A stretch of 11,253 bases of DNA from Nitrospiria bacterium (GTDB lineage Bacteria > Nitrospirota > Nitrospiria > JACQBZ01), in contig CAKKOZ010000103.1 of assembly GCA_919901335.1 (NCBI GenBank), positions 1-11,253 of the forward strand, in the 5' to 3' direction. Position numbers and translations under genes: made by a program. Shown here in pieces: positions 1 through 7,241 of the stretch. How positions within the stretch are numbered: position 1 is the stretch's first letter; each line of letters opens with the position of its first letter. Under the pieces are notes generated by a model that had not been told where the DNA came from, ran no database searches, and saw only the letters and a list, made by a program, of their open reading frames with translations.

Positions 1-47
1 GTGAGGAGAGAAAACGATTAACGAGAATGCGGAGGTAAAAAGGCAAC

Positions 48-1391
48 GTGGAATACATTCCAAATACCAAAGAAGAACAACACCAGATGCTCAAAGCGAT
101 CGGGGTCGAAACGATCGAGGATCTTCTGGGCGACATCCCGTCCGAGATCCGGCTCACGCGCGGGCTTCAGCTTCCCCCGCCGCTGTCCGAGCCGGAATTA
201 AAGACCGAGATGCTGCGGCTGAGCGAGAAGAACGCCGACCTTCTCCATCACGTCTCGTTCCTGGGCGCCGGGGCTTATGATCATCATATCCCATCGGTGG
301 TCGGCCACCTGGCCTTCCGGTCCGAGTTCTACACCTCCTACACGCCGTATCAGGCCGAGATGAGTCAGGGGCTGCTCCAGACGATCTACGAATTCCAGAC
401 GATGATCGGAGAGCTGACCGGGATGGAGGTGGCGAACGCCTCGCTCTACGACGGCGGCTCGGCCCTGGCCGAGGCCGCGATGATGGCGCTGCGGGTCACC
501 AAACGAAACAAAATCCTCGTCTCCTCCACGATCCATCCGTCCCATCGGGCCGTGCTCAAGACGTATCTGTCCGGACTCAAGCCGACGATCATCGAGCTTC
601 CGTCCGAGAACGGGGCGACCGATCTTGTCGCCGTCGGGAAACGACTGGCGGAGGATGTCGCCTGCGTCCTGATCCAGACGCCCAATTTTCTGGGTTGTCT
701 TGAACCGGTGGAAGGACTGGCGCAGGAGGTCCATCGGCACGGCGCGCTACTGGGCGTGTCGGTCGATCCGATCAGCCTGGGCATCTTAAAATCGCCCGGC
801 GAGGCCGGCGCCGATATCGTTGTGGGAGAAGGCCAGGGAATGGGGTGCGGCCTGAACTTCGGCGGGCCTTACCTCGGTTTCTTTGCGACGAAAAAAGAGT
901 ACGTCCGACAGATGCCGGGCCGGGTTGTGGGCGCGACCGTGGACACCCAGGGCCGACGGGGATATTGTCTGACGTTGCAGACCCGCGAGCAGCATATCAA
1001 GCGCGAGCGGGCCACCTCCAACATCTGCACGAACGAGGCGCTGGCCGCATTGTCCGCGACGATTTATCTTTCCGTCATGGGTCGGCAGGGGCTGCGGGAA
1101 GTGGGCCGGCTCTGCATGCAAAAGGTCCATTACTTAAAACACCGCCTCTGCGCAATCAAAGGGTTTGAGATGGCCTTTGCACGGCCCTTCTTTAAGGAAT
1201 TCGTCGTGAAAACTCCGGTCCCGCCGGCCCGGATCAACAAAAAGCTGTTTAAGCACAAGATCGTCGGCGGGCTGGATCTGGGCGAGGTTGATCGCAAGAT
1301 GAAGAATCACTGGCTCGTCTGCGTGACGGAGAAACGGACGAAGGAGGAAATGGACCAGTTCGTCGCCGCGGTCAAGGAGGTCACTCCATGA
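48..1391 (+). CDS. gcvPA: Glycine dehydrogenase (decarboxylating) subunit 1, alpha chain of split P-protein
   Basis: With GcvPB this forms the P-protein of the cytoplasmic glycine cleavage system, which decarboxylates glycine and passes the aminomethyl group to the lipoyl arm of GcvH. The 447-aa product has the usual length for the stand-alone N-terminal half. Family blocks are visible: an MEYIPNT start, FLGAGAYDHHIP (residues 71-82), YTPYQAEMSQG (98-108) and ASLYDGGSALAEA (131-143). The PLP lysine is not in this half; it lies in GcvPB. The GTG start is chosen because the protein begins in the family register and a GGAGG lies at 31-35, though the 12-base spacing is long. The stop overlaps the gcvPB start (ATGA), so the two are translationally coupled. 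The upstream gene, probably gcvH or gcvT, lies off the edge; too little of its end is visible to identify it. Confidence 0.96.
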   Translation: MEYIPNTKEEQHQMLKAIGVETIEDLLGDIPSEIRLTRGLQLPPPLSEPELKTEMLRLSEKNADLLHHVSFLGAGAYDHHIPSVVGHLAFRSEFYTSYTPYQAEMSQGLLQTIYEFQTMIGELTGMEVANASLYDGGSALAEAAMMALRVTKRNKILVSSTIHPSHRAVLKTYLSGLKPTIIELPSENGATDLVAVGKRLAEDVACVLIQTPNFLGCLEPVEGLAQEVHRHGALLGVSVDPISLGILKSPGEAGADIVVGEGQGMGCGLNFGGPYLGFFATKKEYVRQMPGRVVGATVDTQGRRGYCLTLQTREQHIKRERATSNICTNEALAALSATIYLSVMGRQGLREVGRLCMQKVHYLKHRLCAIKGFEMAFARPFFKEFVVKTPVPPARINKKLFKHKIVGGLDLGEVDRKMKNHWLVCVTEKRTKEEMDQFVAAVKEVTP

Positions 1392-2836
1392 GTGAACCGT
1401 TGATTTTCGAGAAAAGCGTGCCGGGACGCAAAGGCTACTCGCTTCCGGACCTGGATGTGCCGGAGGTGCCGATCGTCGAGCTGCTCCCGGCCGATTATCT
1501 CCGGAAAGACCCGCCGCTCCTGCCGGAGTTGAGCGAGGTGGACGTGGTGCGTCACTTCACCAATCTTTCACGGGATAACTACGGTGTTGACCAGGGCTTC
1601 TATCCGCTGGGATCCTGTACGATGAAATACAATCCGAAAGTGAATGAAGACGTGGCCCGGTATGATGGGTTCGCGGCGCTGCACCCGCTGCAGCCGGTTG
1701 AACAGACCCAGGGCGCGCTGCAGTTGCTGTATCAATTGGAGGCGGCGCTGCGTGAGATCACCGGGATGGACCGCGTGACGCTACAGCCCGCGGCCGGCGC
1801 GCAGGGCGAGCTGACCGGGATGCTGATGATCCGGGCCTACCATCAGTCAAACGGCAATCCCCGACAGAAGGTGATCGTGCCGGATTCGGCCCATGGAACG
1901 AACCCAGCCACGGCGGCCTTGGCGGGTTATCAAGTCCAGGTGGTCCATTCCAACGCGGCCGGCCTAGTCGATATGGAAGATCTCAAACGTCTGGTCGACC
2001 CGGATACCGCCGCGCTGATGCTGACCAACCCCAACACGCTCGGACTGTTTGAGCGGGATATTCTTAAAATCGCCGAGCTGCTGCACGGCGTCGGGGCATT
2101 GCTGTACCTGGACGGGGCCAATCTCAACGCGCTGCTCGGGCTCTGCCGGCCCGGGGACATGGGGTTTGATGTCGTCCATTCCAATTTTCACAAAACCTTC
2201 ACCGTGCCCCACGGCGGAGGCGGGCCTGGGGCCGGCGCGCTGGGCGTGAAATCCCATCTAACGCCGTTCCTTCCCGTGCCGGTCGTTGAGAAGACCGACA
2301 AAGGTTATGTGTTAGATGACCGTCGGCCGCAGTCCATCGGGAAGGTCCAGACCTTCTATGGTAATTTCGGGAACCTGGTCCGCGCGTACACCTATATCCG
2401 TCGGATGGGGGCGGTCGGTTTTCGGAAGGTCAGCACCAACGCGATCCTAAACGCCAATTACATTCGCAAACGGCTGGAACATGCCTATCCGGTTCCGTAC
2501 AACCGGTTCTGCATGCATGAGTTTGTGGCCTCGGCCAAGAAGTTCCGCGACAAGGATGTCCATGCCTGGGATATCGCCAAGCGGTTGATCGACTACGGCA
2601 TCCACCCGCCGACCGTCAACTTTCCGATGGTGGTGGAAGAGGCCCTGATGATCGAGCCGACCGAGACCGAGCCGAAGGAAAACCTCGATCGTTTCTGCGA
2701 CGTGATGCTGCGCATCGCGAAAGAGATCGAGGAGGATCCGGAGTTGGTGAAGAAGGCGCCGCAAACGCGCACGGTCACCCGGTTGGATGAGGTCCGGGCG
2801 GTCAAGCAGCTTGATCTTCGCTGGAGACCGGCATGA
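1388..2836 (+). CDS. gcvPB: Glycine dehydrogenase (decarboxylating) subunit 2, PLP-binding beta chain of split P-protein
   Basis: This is the C-terminal half of the P-protein and carries the pyridoxal phosphate cofactor. The 482-aa length is normal for the split form. Recognisable blocks are FYPLGSCTMKYNPK (residues 71-84), LQPAAGAQGE (132-141), DSAHGTNPA (166-174) and SNFHKTF. Lys269 in the last block (codon 2192-2194) is the expected Schiff-base lysine. A glycine-rich stretch, HGGGGPGAGALG, follows it, as in the family. The ATG overlaps the gcvPA stop by 4 bases and uses an AAGGAGG-like site in the end of gcvPA (about 1374-1380). A 39-base gap separates it from the flavoprotein gene downstream, so all three genes are probably co-transcribed. 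No frameshift or missing block was seen. Confidence 0.97.
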   Translation: MSEPLIFEKSVPGRKGYSLPDLDVPEVPIVELLPADYLRKDPPLLPELSEVDVVRHFTNLSRDNYGVDQGFYPLGSCTMKYNPKVNEDVARYDGFAALHPLQPVEQTQGALQLLYQLEAALREITGMDRVTLQPAAGAQGELTGMLMIRAYHQSNGNPRQKVIVPDSAHGTNPATAALAGYQVQVVHSNAAGLVDMEDLKRLVDPDTAALMLTNPNTLGLFERDILKIAELLHGVGALLYLDGANLNALLGLCRPGDMGFDVVHSNFHKTFTVPHGGGGPGAGALGVKSHLTPFLPVPVVEKTDKGYVLDDRRPQSIGKVQTFYGNFGNLVRAYTYIRRMGAVGFRKVSTNAILNANYIRKRLEHAYPVPYNRFCMHEFVASAKKFRDKDVHAWDIAKRLIDYGIHPPTVNFPMVVEEALMIEPTETEPKENLDRFCDVMLRIAKEIEEDPELVKKAPQTRTVTRLDEVRAVKQLDLRWRPA

Positions 2837-2862
2837 TTGAAGCGCGGACCGTCAAGACATAC

Positions 2863-2867
2863 GAGGG
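2863..2867 (+). promoter_or_regulatory. Ribosome binding site that sets the sdhA start
   Basis: GAGGG lies 8 bases before the GTG at 2876. No comparable site precedes the in-frame TTG at 2837, so this site favours the shorter protein beginning MRTHDILIVGAG. Confidence 0.6.
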
Positions 2868-2875
2868 TTGATTTG

Positions 2876-4534
2876 GTGCGGACGCATGACATTTTAATCG
2901 TGGGCGCCGGCCTGGCCGGGATGCGTGCGGCGGTGGCCGCCGCGCCGGGGCTGGATGTGGCGATCATTTCCAAAGTCCATCCGCTTCGGAGCCATTCCGT
3001 CGCGGCCCAGGGCGGGATCAATGCGGCGATGAGTCCGAACGATTCCTGGGAGGCGCACGCCTTTGATACCGCAAAAGGGAGCGGCTATCTCGGCGATCAG
3101 GATGCGATCGAGGTGATGTGTCAGGAAGGGCCGGCCGATATCCTGGAGATGGAACGGCTGGGGGCGATCTTCAGCCGAAATGAGGAGGGCCAGATCGCGC
3201 AGCGCCCGTTCGGCGGCGCCGGCTATCCCCGGACCTGCTACGCGGCCGACCGCACCGGTCATGCGCTGTTGAATGCCATGTACGAACAGCTCCTGAAAAA
3301 GGGCGTCTTTGTGTATGAAGAATGGTATGTCCTGTCGCTGATCGTTGAAGACACGATTTGCAAGGGCGTGATCGCGATGGATGTACTGCGCGGCGAGCTG
3401 CATGCCATCGGGGCCAAGGCCGTGATCTTTGCAACCGGCGGCTACGGCCGGGTCTATTCCAGCAGCACCAATGCCGTCATCAATACGGGAGACGGCATGA
3501 GCATGGCCTACCGCGCCGGGGTGCCGCTGATGGATATGGAATTCGTCCAGTTCCATCCGACCACCTTGCGGGACACCGGGATCCTGATCACGGAGGGCGC
3601 TCGGGGAGAAGGGGGATACCTCCTCAACACGTTGGGTGATCGGTTCATGAGCCGGTATGATCCTCAGCGGATGGAACTGGCCACGCGCGATTTCGTCAGC
3701 CGTTGCGCACAGCAGGAGATCGAGGAAGGGCGGGGGGTGAACGGCTGTGTCTTGCTGGACCTCCGGCATCTCGGAAAGAAAAAAATCATGGAGCGTCTGC
3801 CGCAGATTCGAGAGCTGGCGATCAGTTTTGTGAGCGTGGATCCGATCGAATCCCCCATTCCCGTGAGACCGGGGGCGCACTATTCGATGGGCGGGATCCG
3901 GACGAATGCCTGGTGCGAAACGGCGCTGACCGGTTTCTATGCCGCGGGAGAATGCGCCTGCGTGAGCGTGCACGGGGCCAACCGACTGGGCGGAAATTCG
4001 TTGCTGGAGACGATTGTGTTCGGCCGTCGGGCCGGGATCCGCGCTTCGGAGCATGTCCGTACGGTGACATCGGTCGAGATGTCCTCCGCGCCGCTTCAGG
4101 CGGAACGGAAAAAAGTCGAGCGGCTCCTCAAGCGCAAAGACGGTGAGCGCATCGGATCGCTTCGGGAGGATCTGGGCGCGGCGATGACGGACCATCTCGG
4201 GATTTTTCGCGACCGGGAGAGAATGCGAAAAGCCCTCCAGCAGATCCGCGACGTACGACAGCGGTATGGGACTATTTATCTGGAAGACCGGGGGACGGTT
4301 TTCAATACCGAGCTGACCCACGCGCTGGAGCTCAGTTCGTTGATTGATCTGGCCGAAACGATCGTGGTCGGTGCGATTGCGCGGGAAGAAAGCCGGGGCT
4401 CCCATTACCGCACCGACTTTCCGAACCGGAACGACGCCGCCTGGTTGAAACATACCCTGGCCTACTGCACCGAGTCGGGGCCGCGACTTGAGTATGCGCC
4501 GGTTACGATTACGCGGTTCCCTCCCGCAGGTTAG
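2876..4534 (+). CDS. sdhA: Succinate dehydrogenase / fumarate reductase flavoprotein subunit
   Basis: This is the FAD subunit that interconverts succinate and fumarate at the cytoplasmic face of respiratory complex II. The start is taken at GTG 2876, giving 552 aa. The frame is open back to a TTG at 2837, but the extra 13 residues are not family-like and lack a ribosome site. Visible features are the Rossmann motif GAGLAG (residues 10-15), RSHSVAAQGG with His40 as the likely covalent FAD site, QFHPTTL (His227), TEGARGEGG (240-247), HYSMGG (His335) and GANRLGGNSLL (Arg370), which match substrate-site positions of SdhA/FrdA. It follows gcvPB directly, but no iron-sulfur (sdhB) or membrane-anchor gene follows; the next 245 bases are AT-rich and non-coding. 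Direction (SDH or fumarate reductase) cannot be told from the sequence. L-aspartate oxidase (NadB) is a related family but fits less well, given the covalent-FAD-type SHSVAAQGG block. Confidence 0.9.
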   Translation: MRTHDILIVGAGLAGMRAAVAAAPGLDVAIISKVHPLRSHSVAAQGGINAAMSPNDSWEAHAFDTAKGSGYLGDQDAIEVMCQEGPADILEMERLGAIFSRNEEGQIAQRPFGGAGYPRTCYAADRTGHALLNAMYEQLLKKGVFVYEEWYVLSLIVEDTICKGVIAMDVLRGELHAIGAKAVIFATGGYGRVYSSSTNAVINTGDGMSMAYRAGVPLMDMEFVQFHPTTLRDTGILITEGARGEGGYLLNTLGDRFMSRYDPQRMELATRDFVSRCAQQEIEEGRGVNGCVLLDLRHLGKKKIMERLPQIRELAISFVSVDPIESPIPVRPGAHYSMGGIRTNAWCETALTGFYAAGECACVSVHGANRLGGNSLLETIVFGRRAGIRASEHVRTVTSVEMSSAPLQAERKKVERLLKRKDGERIGSLREDLGAAMTDHLGIFRDRERMRKALQQIRDVRQRYGTIYLEDRGTVFNTELTHALELSSLIDLAETIVVGAIAREESRGSHYRTDFPNRNDAAWLKHTLAYCTESGPRLEYAPVTITRFPPAG

Positions 4535-4556
4535 CAGGCTGCTGAAAAAGTCCGGC
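4534..4556. repeat. Possible dispersed-repeat or IS-end fragment
   Basis: The bases just after the sdhA stop read GCAGGCTGCTGAAAAAGTCC and include the small palindrome AGCAGGCTGCT (4533-4543). From memory, closely similar GGCTGNTGAAAAAGT strings recur between genes, and at insertion sequence ends, in many Gram-negative genomes. No transposase, second end or target-site duplication is visible here, so this is at most a remnant. It is not a convincing terminator, because no T-run follows the hairpin. Confidence 0.3.
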
Positions 4557-4779
4557 TGTCTCATCATTGTCACTAAAACACAACACATCGATCAGGGTTT
4601 GTTGCCTTTATACAACATGGAACCGTCTTTTTTCATTTGACTGATCCGTAATAGTGCAATGGAGCTATTTTTATTTATTAATTACAGTCAGTTATATAAG
4701 ATCGAAAAACGTATCTACGTAGTTTTGTTATGGTATGCCACTTGCAGTATATCCTGGGACAATCAATATTGGATCTCTC
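4535..4779. other. AT-rich intergenic region between sdhA and lpxC
   Basis: G+C is 60 of 180 bases (33%) over 4561-4740 by hand count, against about 60% in a counted stretch of sdhA. No credible gene, tRNA or rho-independent terminator was seen. An ATG at 4659 opens a reading frame, but it has no ribosome site and runs on into lpxC out of frame. An 8-bp palindrome CTACGTAG lies at 4715-4722. The right end carries a plausible lpxC promoter. The base composition suggests either acquired DNA or a promoter region that has stayed AT-rich. Confidence 0.6.
4725..4753 (+). promoter_or_regulatory. Candidate sigma70-type promoter for lpxC
   Basis: TTGTTA (4725-4730) and TATATC (4748-4753) are separated by 17 bases; each matches 4 of 6 consensus positions. 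Transcription would begin near 4760, leaving a leader of about 20 bases before the ATG at 4780. That would place the upstream in-frame ATG at 4735 outside the transcript, in agreement with the start chosen from protein homology. Confidence 0.4.
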
Positions 4780-5694
4780 ATGCATCTTCAACAAACCATC
4801 AAAAAAATCGTTCACTGCTCCGGCATCGGGCTTCATTCCGGCGGGCCGGTGGCGCTCCGACTGGTGCCGGCCCCGATCGATACCGGGATCGTCTTTCTAA
4901 GGAAAACGGCCCACGGATCCATTCCAGTAAAAGTGGACGGGACCAAGGTCGTGGCCACATTGCTGTCCACCACGATTGGCGAGAACGGGGCCAAGGTCCA
5001 GACCGTGGAACACCTTCTTGCGGCGCTGGCCGGGCTTCGCATCAGCAATCTGATCATCGAGTTGGACTCAGCCGAACTGCCGATCATGGACGGGAGCGCC
5101 AAACCGTTTGTGGACTTGCTTCTCTCGGCCGGGATACTGGAACAGAACGCTCTGCAGCCGGTCTTGAAGATCACGCACCCGGTTGAGGTGCGCGAGGGCA
5201 AAAAATGGATCACGATCCGTCCGTCCGAAACCTTCTCGGTGAGCTGCGCCATCCGATTTGATCACCCGTTCCTGTCGAACCAGAGCTATCGCTATGAGGC
5301 CGCACCCGAGGAATTTGTCCAATGGATCGCGCCGGCCCGGACCTTCGGTTTCCTCAATGAGGTGGAGGCCCTGCGCAGTCAGGGGCTGGCCCGCGGCGGC
5401 TCGCTCGAGAATGCCGTCGTGATCGGAGATGAAGGCGTTTTGAATCAAGAGGGGCTTCGATATTCGGACGAATTTGTCCGGCACAAGGTGCTCGACATGC
5501 TGGGGGATCTCTCGTTGCTGGGCATGCCGATCCTGGGGGAAGTCGAGGCCTATTGCCCCGGTCATCAGTTGAACACGAAGCTGGTTTCGAAGATCCTGTC
5601 CTCGACCGATTCCTGGACGATCCTTAAGGACCGCCCGTCCGCGGCCCGGACAAAATCGCCGACGGATTCCCGGATCACCGCTCGTGTGTCCTAA
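4780..5694 (+). CDS. lpxC: UDP-3-O-acyl-N-acetylglucosamine deacetylase
   Basis: This is the zinc enzyme that commits a cell to lipid A synthesis by removing the N-acetyl group from UDP-3-O-acyl-GlcNAc; it acts in the cytoplasm. The 304-aa product is almost the same length as E. coli LpxC (305). Catalytic positions are all present: Glu77-His78 in VEHLLAALAGL, His235 and Asp239 in RHKVLDMLGDL (zinc ligands), and His262 in PGHQLNTKL. The block ELPIMDGSAKPF (99-110) is also typical. The start at 4780 gives MHLQQTIKK, which lines up with the usual N-terminus; an ATG at 4735 would add 15 non-family residues. The ribosome site is weak (GGAT at 4771-4774). The gene seems to stand alone, away from other lpx or cell-division genes, behind its own AT-rich promoter region. 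Confidence 0.96.
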   Translation: MHLQQTIKKIVHCSGIGLHSGGPVALRLVPAPIDTGIVFLRKTAHGSIPVKVDGTKVVATLLSTTIGENGAKVQTVEHLLAALAGLRISNLIIELDSAELPIMDGSAKPFVDLLLSAGILEQNALQPVLKITHPVEVREGKKWITIRPSETFSVSCAIRFDHPFLSNQSYRYEAAPEEFVQWIAPARTFGFLNEVEALRSQGLARGGSLENAVVIGDEGVLNQEGLRYSDEFVRHKVLDMLGDLSLLGMPILGEVEAYCPGHQLNTKLVSKILSSTDSWTILKDRPSAARTKSPTDSRITARVS

Positions 5695-5742
5695 TGATCT
5701 GGGCCGTCTCTTTCGTCGGCCACCCTGCCCGTTAATCGCCTG

Positions 5743-5771
5743 TTGACCCGCTTCCGTTAAACCGGTAGAAT
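5743..5771 (+). promoter_or_regulatory. Strong sigma70-like promoter abutting the nuclease start codon
   Basis: TTGACC (5743-5748), a 17-base spacer and TAGAAT (5766-5771) each match 5 of 6 consensus positions at optimal spacing. The -10 box ends 6 bases before the ATG at 5778. Transcription would therefore start at or next to the A of the start codon, giving a leaderless mRNA. No Shine-Dalgarno sequence lies between the -10 box and the ATG. Confidence 0.65.
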
Positions 5772-5777
5772 CCCCGC

Positions 5778-7241
5778 ATGACCGGTCCGATCGTTTTATC
5801 CGCATCCGATGTGTCGTTGGCCCTCTCCGATCCTTTCGGTCTGTGGCATGACCGTCACGGTGATCCGAGATTCAAAGATCCTGAAGATGAATATGCGCTT
5901 TTCCTCAAAGAACAGGGATTGCGGATCGAGAAGGAACTGCTGTTAAAACGGCATGAGCAGTTCACCGATTTGAAAGCCCTGTCCTTTGAAGCGGCCGTGA
6001 CCCAGACGAAGCAGTTGTTGAAATATGGTCACGTGGTGATCTACGGCGGCGCGCTGGAATCGGGCGCGCTGGGCCTGCGGGCAAGACCGGATGTCATTCA
6101 GGTGGAGCGGGGACGGTGCGTCATTGAGGAATATAAGCTGGCCGGAACGCCGGACGAGACGCACGAGATCCAGGCGCTGGTTTACGCCTATCTTTTAAAG
6201 CAAGGGTACGGGATGGCATGCGAGAGCCAGGTCGTCTCGCGCCTCAACGAGACCTTCCCGATCCCGTATGACGAGACGCGCGTCGAAGAGGCCATTCGCC
6301 GCGCGCGCGGGATCATCGCCGGCGAACGACCGCCCTACCCGGTCTACAATGGCCGGTCCCAATGGAAAAAACTTCAGAATAAGACGGCGCACGATTTTCA
6401 GGACATCACGCTGACCTGGAATGTCGGCGCGGCCCATGCCGGGACGTTTCACCGGATGGGCATCCATACCCTTGACGATCTCTCGAGGCTGGATCCCAAT
6501 GCGTTGAGAACGATCAGGGGGCTCGGCCCGAAGAAAGTCCCGCAAATCCTGAACTCCGTGAAATCCCAACTTTCAAAGAAGGCGATTCGAGTCGGCGCCT
6601 ACAAGCCGCTTGAAAATCCTCCCGAGGTTGAGATCTTCCTGGATCTGGAGGGAAGCGGTGAGCTGTTTCAGGACGATCCGGACTGGAACTGCATTTATCT
6701 GATCGGTCTGATCCCGCGATCCGGGAGTCCTGAAGGGGCGTATCTTGCCTATCTGGCCAAACGACCGGAGGATGAAAAAACGATCTTGACCGGATTTTTT
6801 GACTATCTAAGAAAAGAATCCCGACGTTATCGGCTCTATCATTGGGATCATTACGAGAGGACGCAATTAAGAAAAGCCAGCGAGCGCCACGGTCTTCTGG
6901 AGGATTACGAAGCCTTGATCCGACCGCATCTTGACGACCTTTGCAAGGCGGCTCAGGAGTCCTACGTGCTGCCGATTCCCGGCTACAGCATCAAGGTCGT
7001 TGCACCCTACTTCGGATTCCAATGGAGACAGGCCGCCTCGGAAGTGGATGCGATGAAGAGCGCGATGATCTGGTATAAGCAGGCCGTTGAAGGCGGCACC
7101 GGCCATGCCCTGGATAAGGTTCTTCGATACAACGAGGATGACTGTAAAGCGATGATCATTGTGAAGGACGGGCTTGAACGATTGGAACGCGAGGGCAGGG
7201 GCGGTTCGCGAACCGCCCCTGCGGTTATCGGTAATTCGTAA
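5778..7241 (+). CDS. RecB-like PD-(D/E)XK nuclease fused to a helix-hairpin-helix and an RNase H-like (DEDD) domain, TM0106 type
   Basis: This is a predicted 487-aa DNA or RNA nuclease of the poorly characterised TM0106 family. The first domain (about 1-195) has the RecB-family signature: Asp105 in RARPDV, Glu118-Tyr-Lys120 in VIEEYKL and the helix motif QxxxY (Gln132, Tyr136). The cysteines (114, 148, 305, 389, 456) do not form the iron-sulfur pattern of Cas4 or AddB. A helix-hairpin-helix-like stretch, LRTIRGLGPKKVPQIL (243-258), follows. The C-terminal domain (about 284-470) resembles exonuclease RNase_H_2: Asp289 and Glu291 in FLDLEG, Asp357 in HWDHYE, and YNEDDC (451-456). The ATG gives a family-like N-terminus; it has no ribosome site, and a promoter lies directly upstream. 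The last 14 or so residues are partly encoded by a palindromic repeat, and the stop lies 17 bases inside the convergent yajQ. Its substrate is unknown; a role in repair or nucleic acid turnover is inference. Confidence 0.85.
   Translation: MTGPIVLSASDVSLALSDPFGLWHDRHGDPRFKDPEDEYALFLKEQGLRIEKELLLKRHEQFTDLKALSFEAAVTQTKQLLKYGHVVIYGGALESGALGLRARPDVIQVERGRCVIEEYKLAGTPDETHEIQALVYAYLLKQGYGMACESQVVSRLNETFPIPYDETRVEEAIRRARGIIAGERPPYPVYNGRSQWKKLQNKTAHDFQDITLTWNVGAAHAGTFHRMGIHTLDDLSRLDPNALRTIRGLGPKKVPQILNSVKSQLSKKAIRVGAYKPLENPPEVEIFLDLEGSGELFQDDPDWNCIYLIGLIPRSGSPEGAYLAYLAKRPEDEKTILTGFFDYLRKESRRYRLYHWDHYERTQLRKASERHGLLEDYEALIRPHLDDLCKAAQESYVLPIPGYSIKVVAPYFGFQWRQAASEVDAMKSAMIWYKQAVEGGTGHALDKVLRYNEDDCKAMIIVKDGLERLEREGRGGSRTAPAVIGNS
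7195..7222. repeat. 28-bp perfect palindrome at the convergent gene end, possible bidirectional stem-loop
   Basis: The arm GCAGGGGCGGTTCG (7195-7208) is followed at once by its exact reverse complement (7209-7222). It lies inside the last codons of the nuclease gene (residues about 473-482) and begins 2 bases past the yajQ stop on the other strand. In RNA from either strand it would fold into a very stable GC-rich hairpin, which could stop transcription or protect 3' ends of both convergent units. No T-run follows on either strand, so it is not a classical terminator. Its look is that of a REP-like mobile palindrome. Confidence 0.8.

Noticed and set aside
1..47. End of an upstream gene (frame 1 stops at 19-21, frame 3 stops at 36-38)
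   Set aside because: Both readings are too short to identify. gcvH or gcvT is plausible from context only, so no gene is called, and no glycine riboswitch is visible in these bases.
2894..4588. A 564-codon open frame on the minus strand opposite sdhA
   Set aside because: It mirrors sdhA almost end to end, has no recognisable motif, and is the kind of antisense opening that GC-rich codon use produces. The plus strand carries clear SdhA motifs throughout.
4637..4665. TTGACT at 4637-4642 as an lpxC promoter -35 box
   Set aside because: The position 17 bases downstream reads TGGAGC, which is not a -10 box; the pair at 4725-4753 is better placed.
4659..5186. A 175-codon frame beginning in the AT-rich gap
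   Set aside because: It has no ribosome site, only its first 40 or so codons lie outside lpxC, and the rest is an out-of-frame reading of lpxC.
5695..5742. Hairpin GGCCG...CGGCC after the lpxC stop as a terminator
   Set aside because: The stem is only 5 bp with a 10-base loop and no T-run, so termination is not supported.
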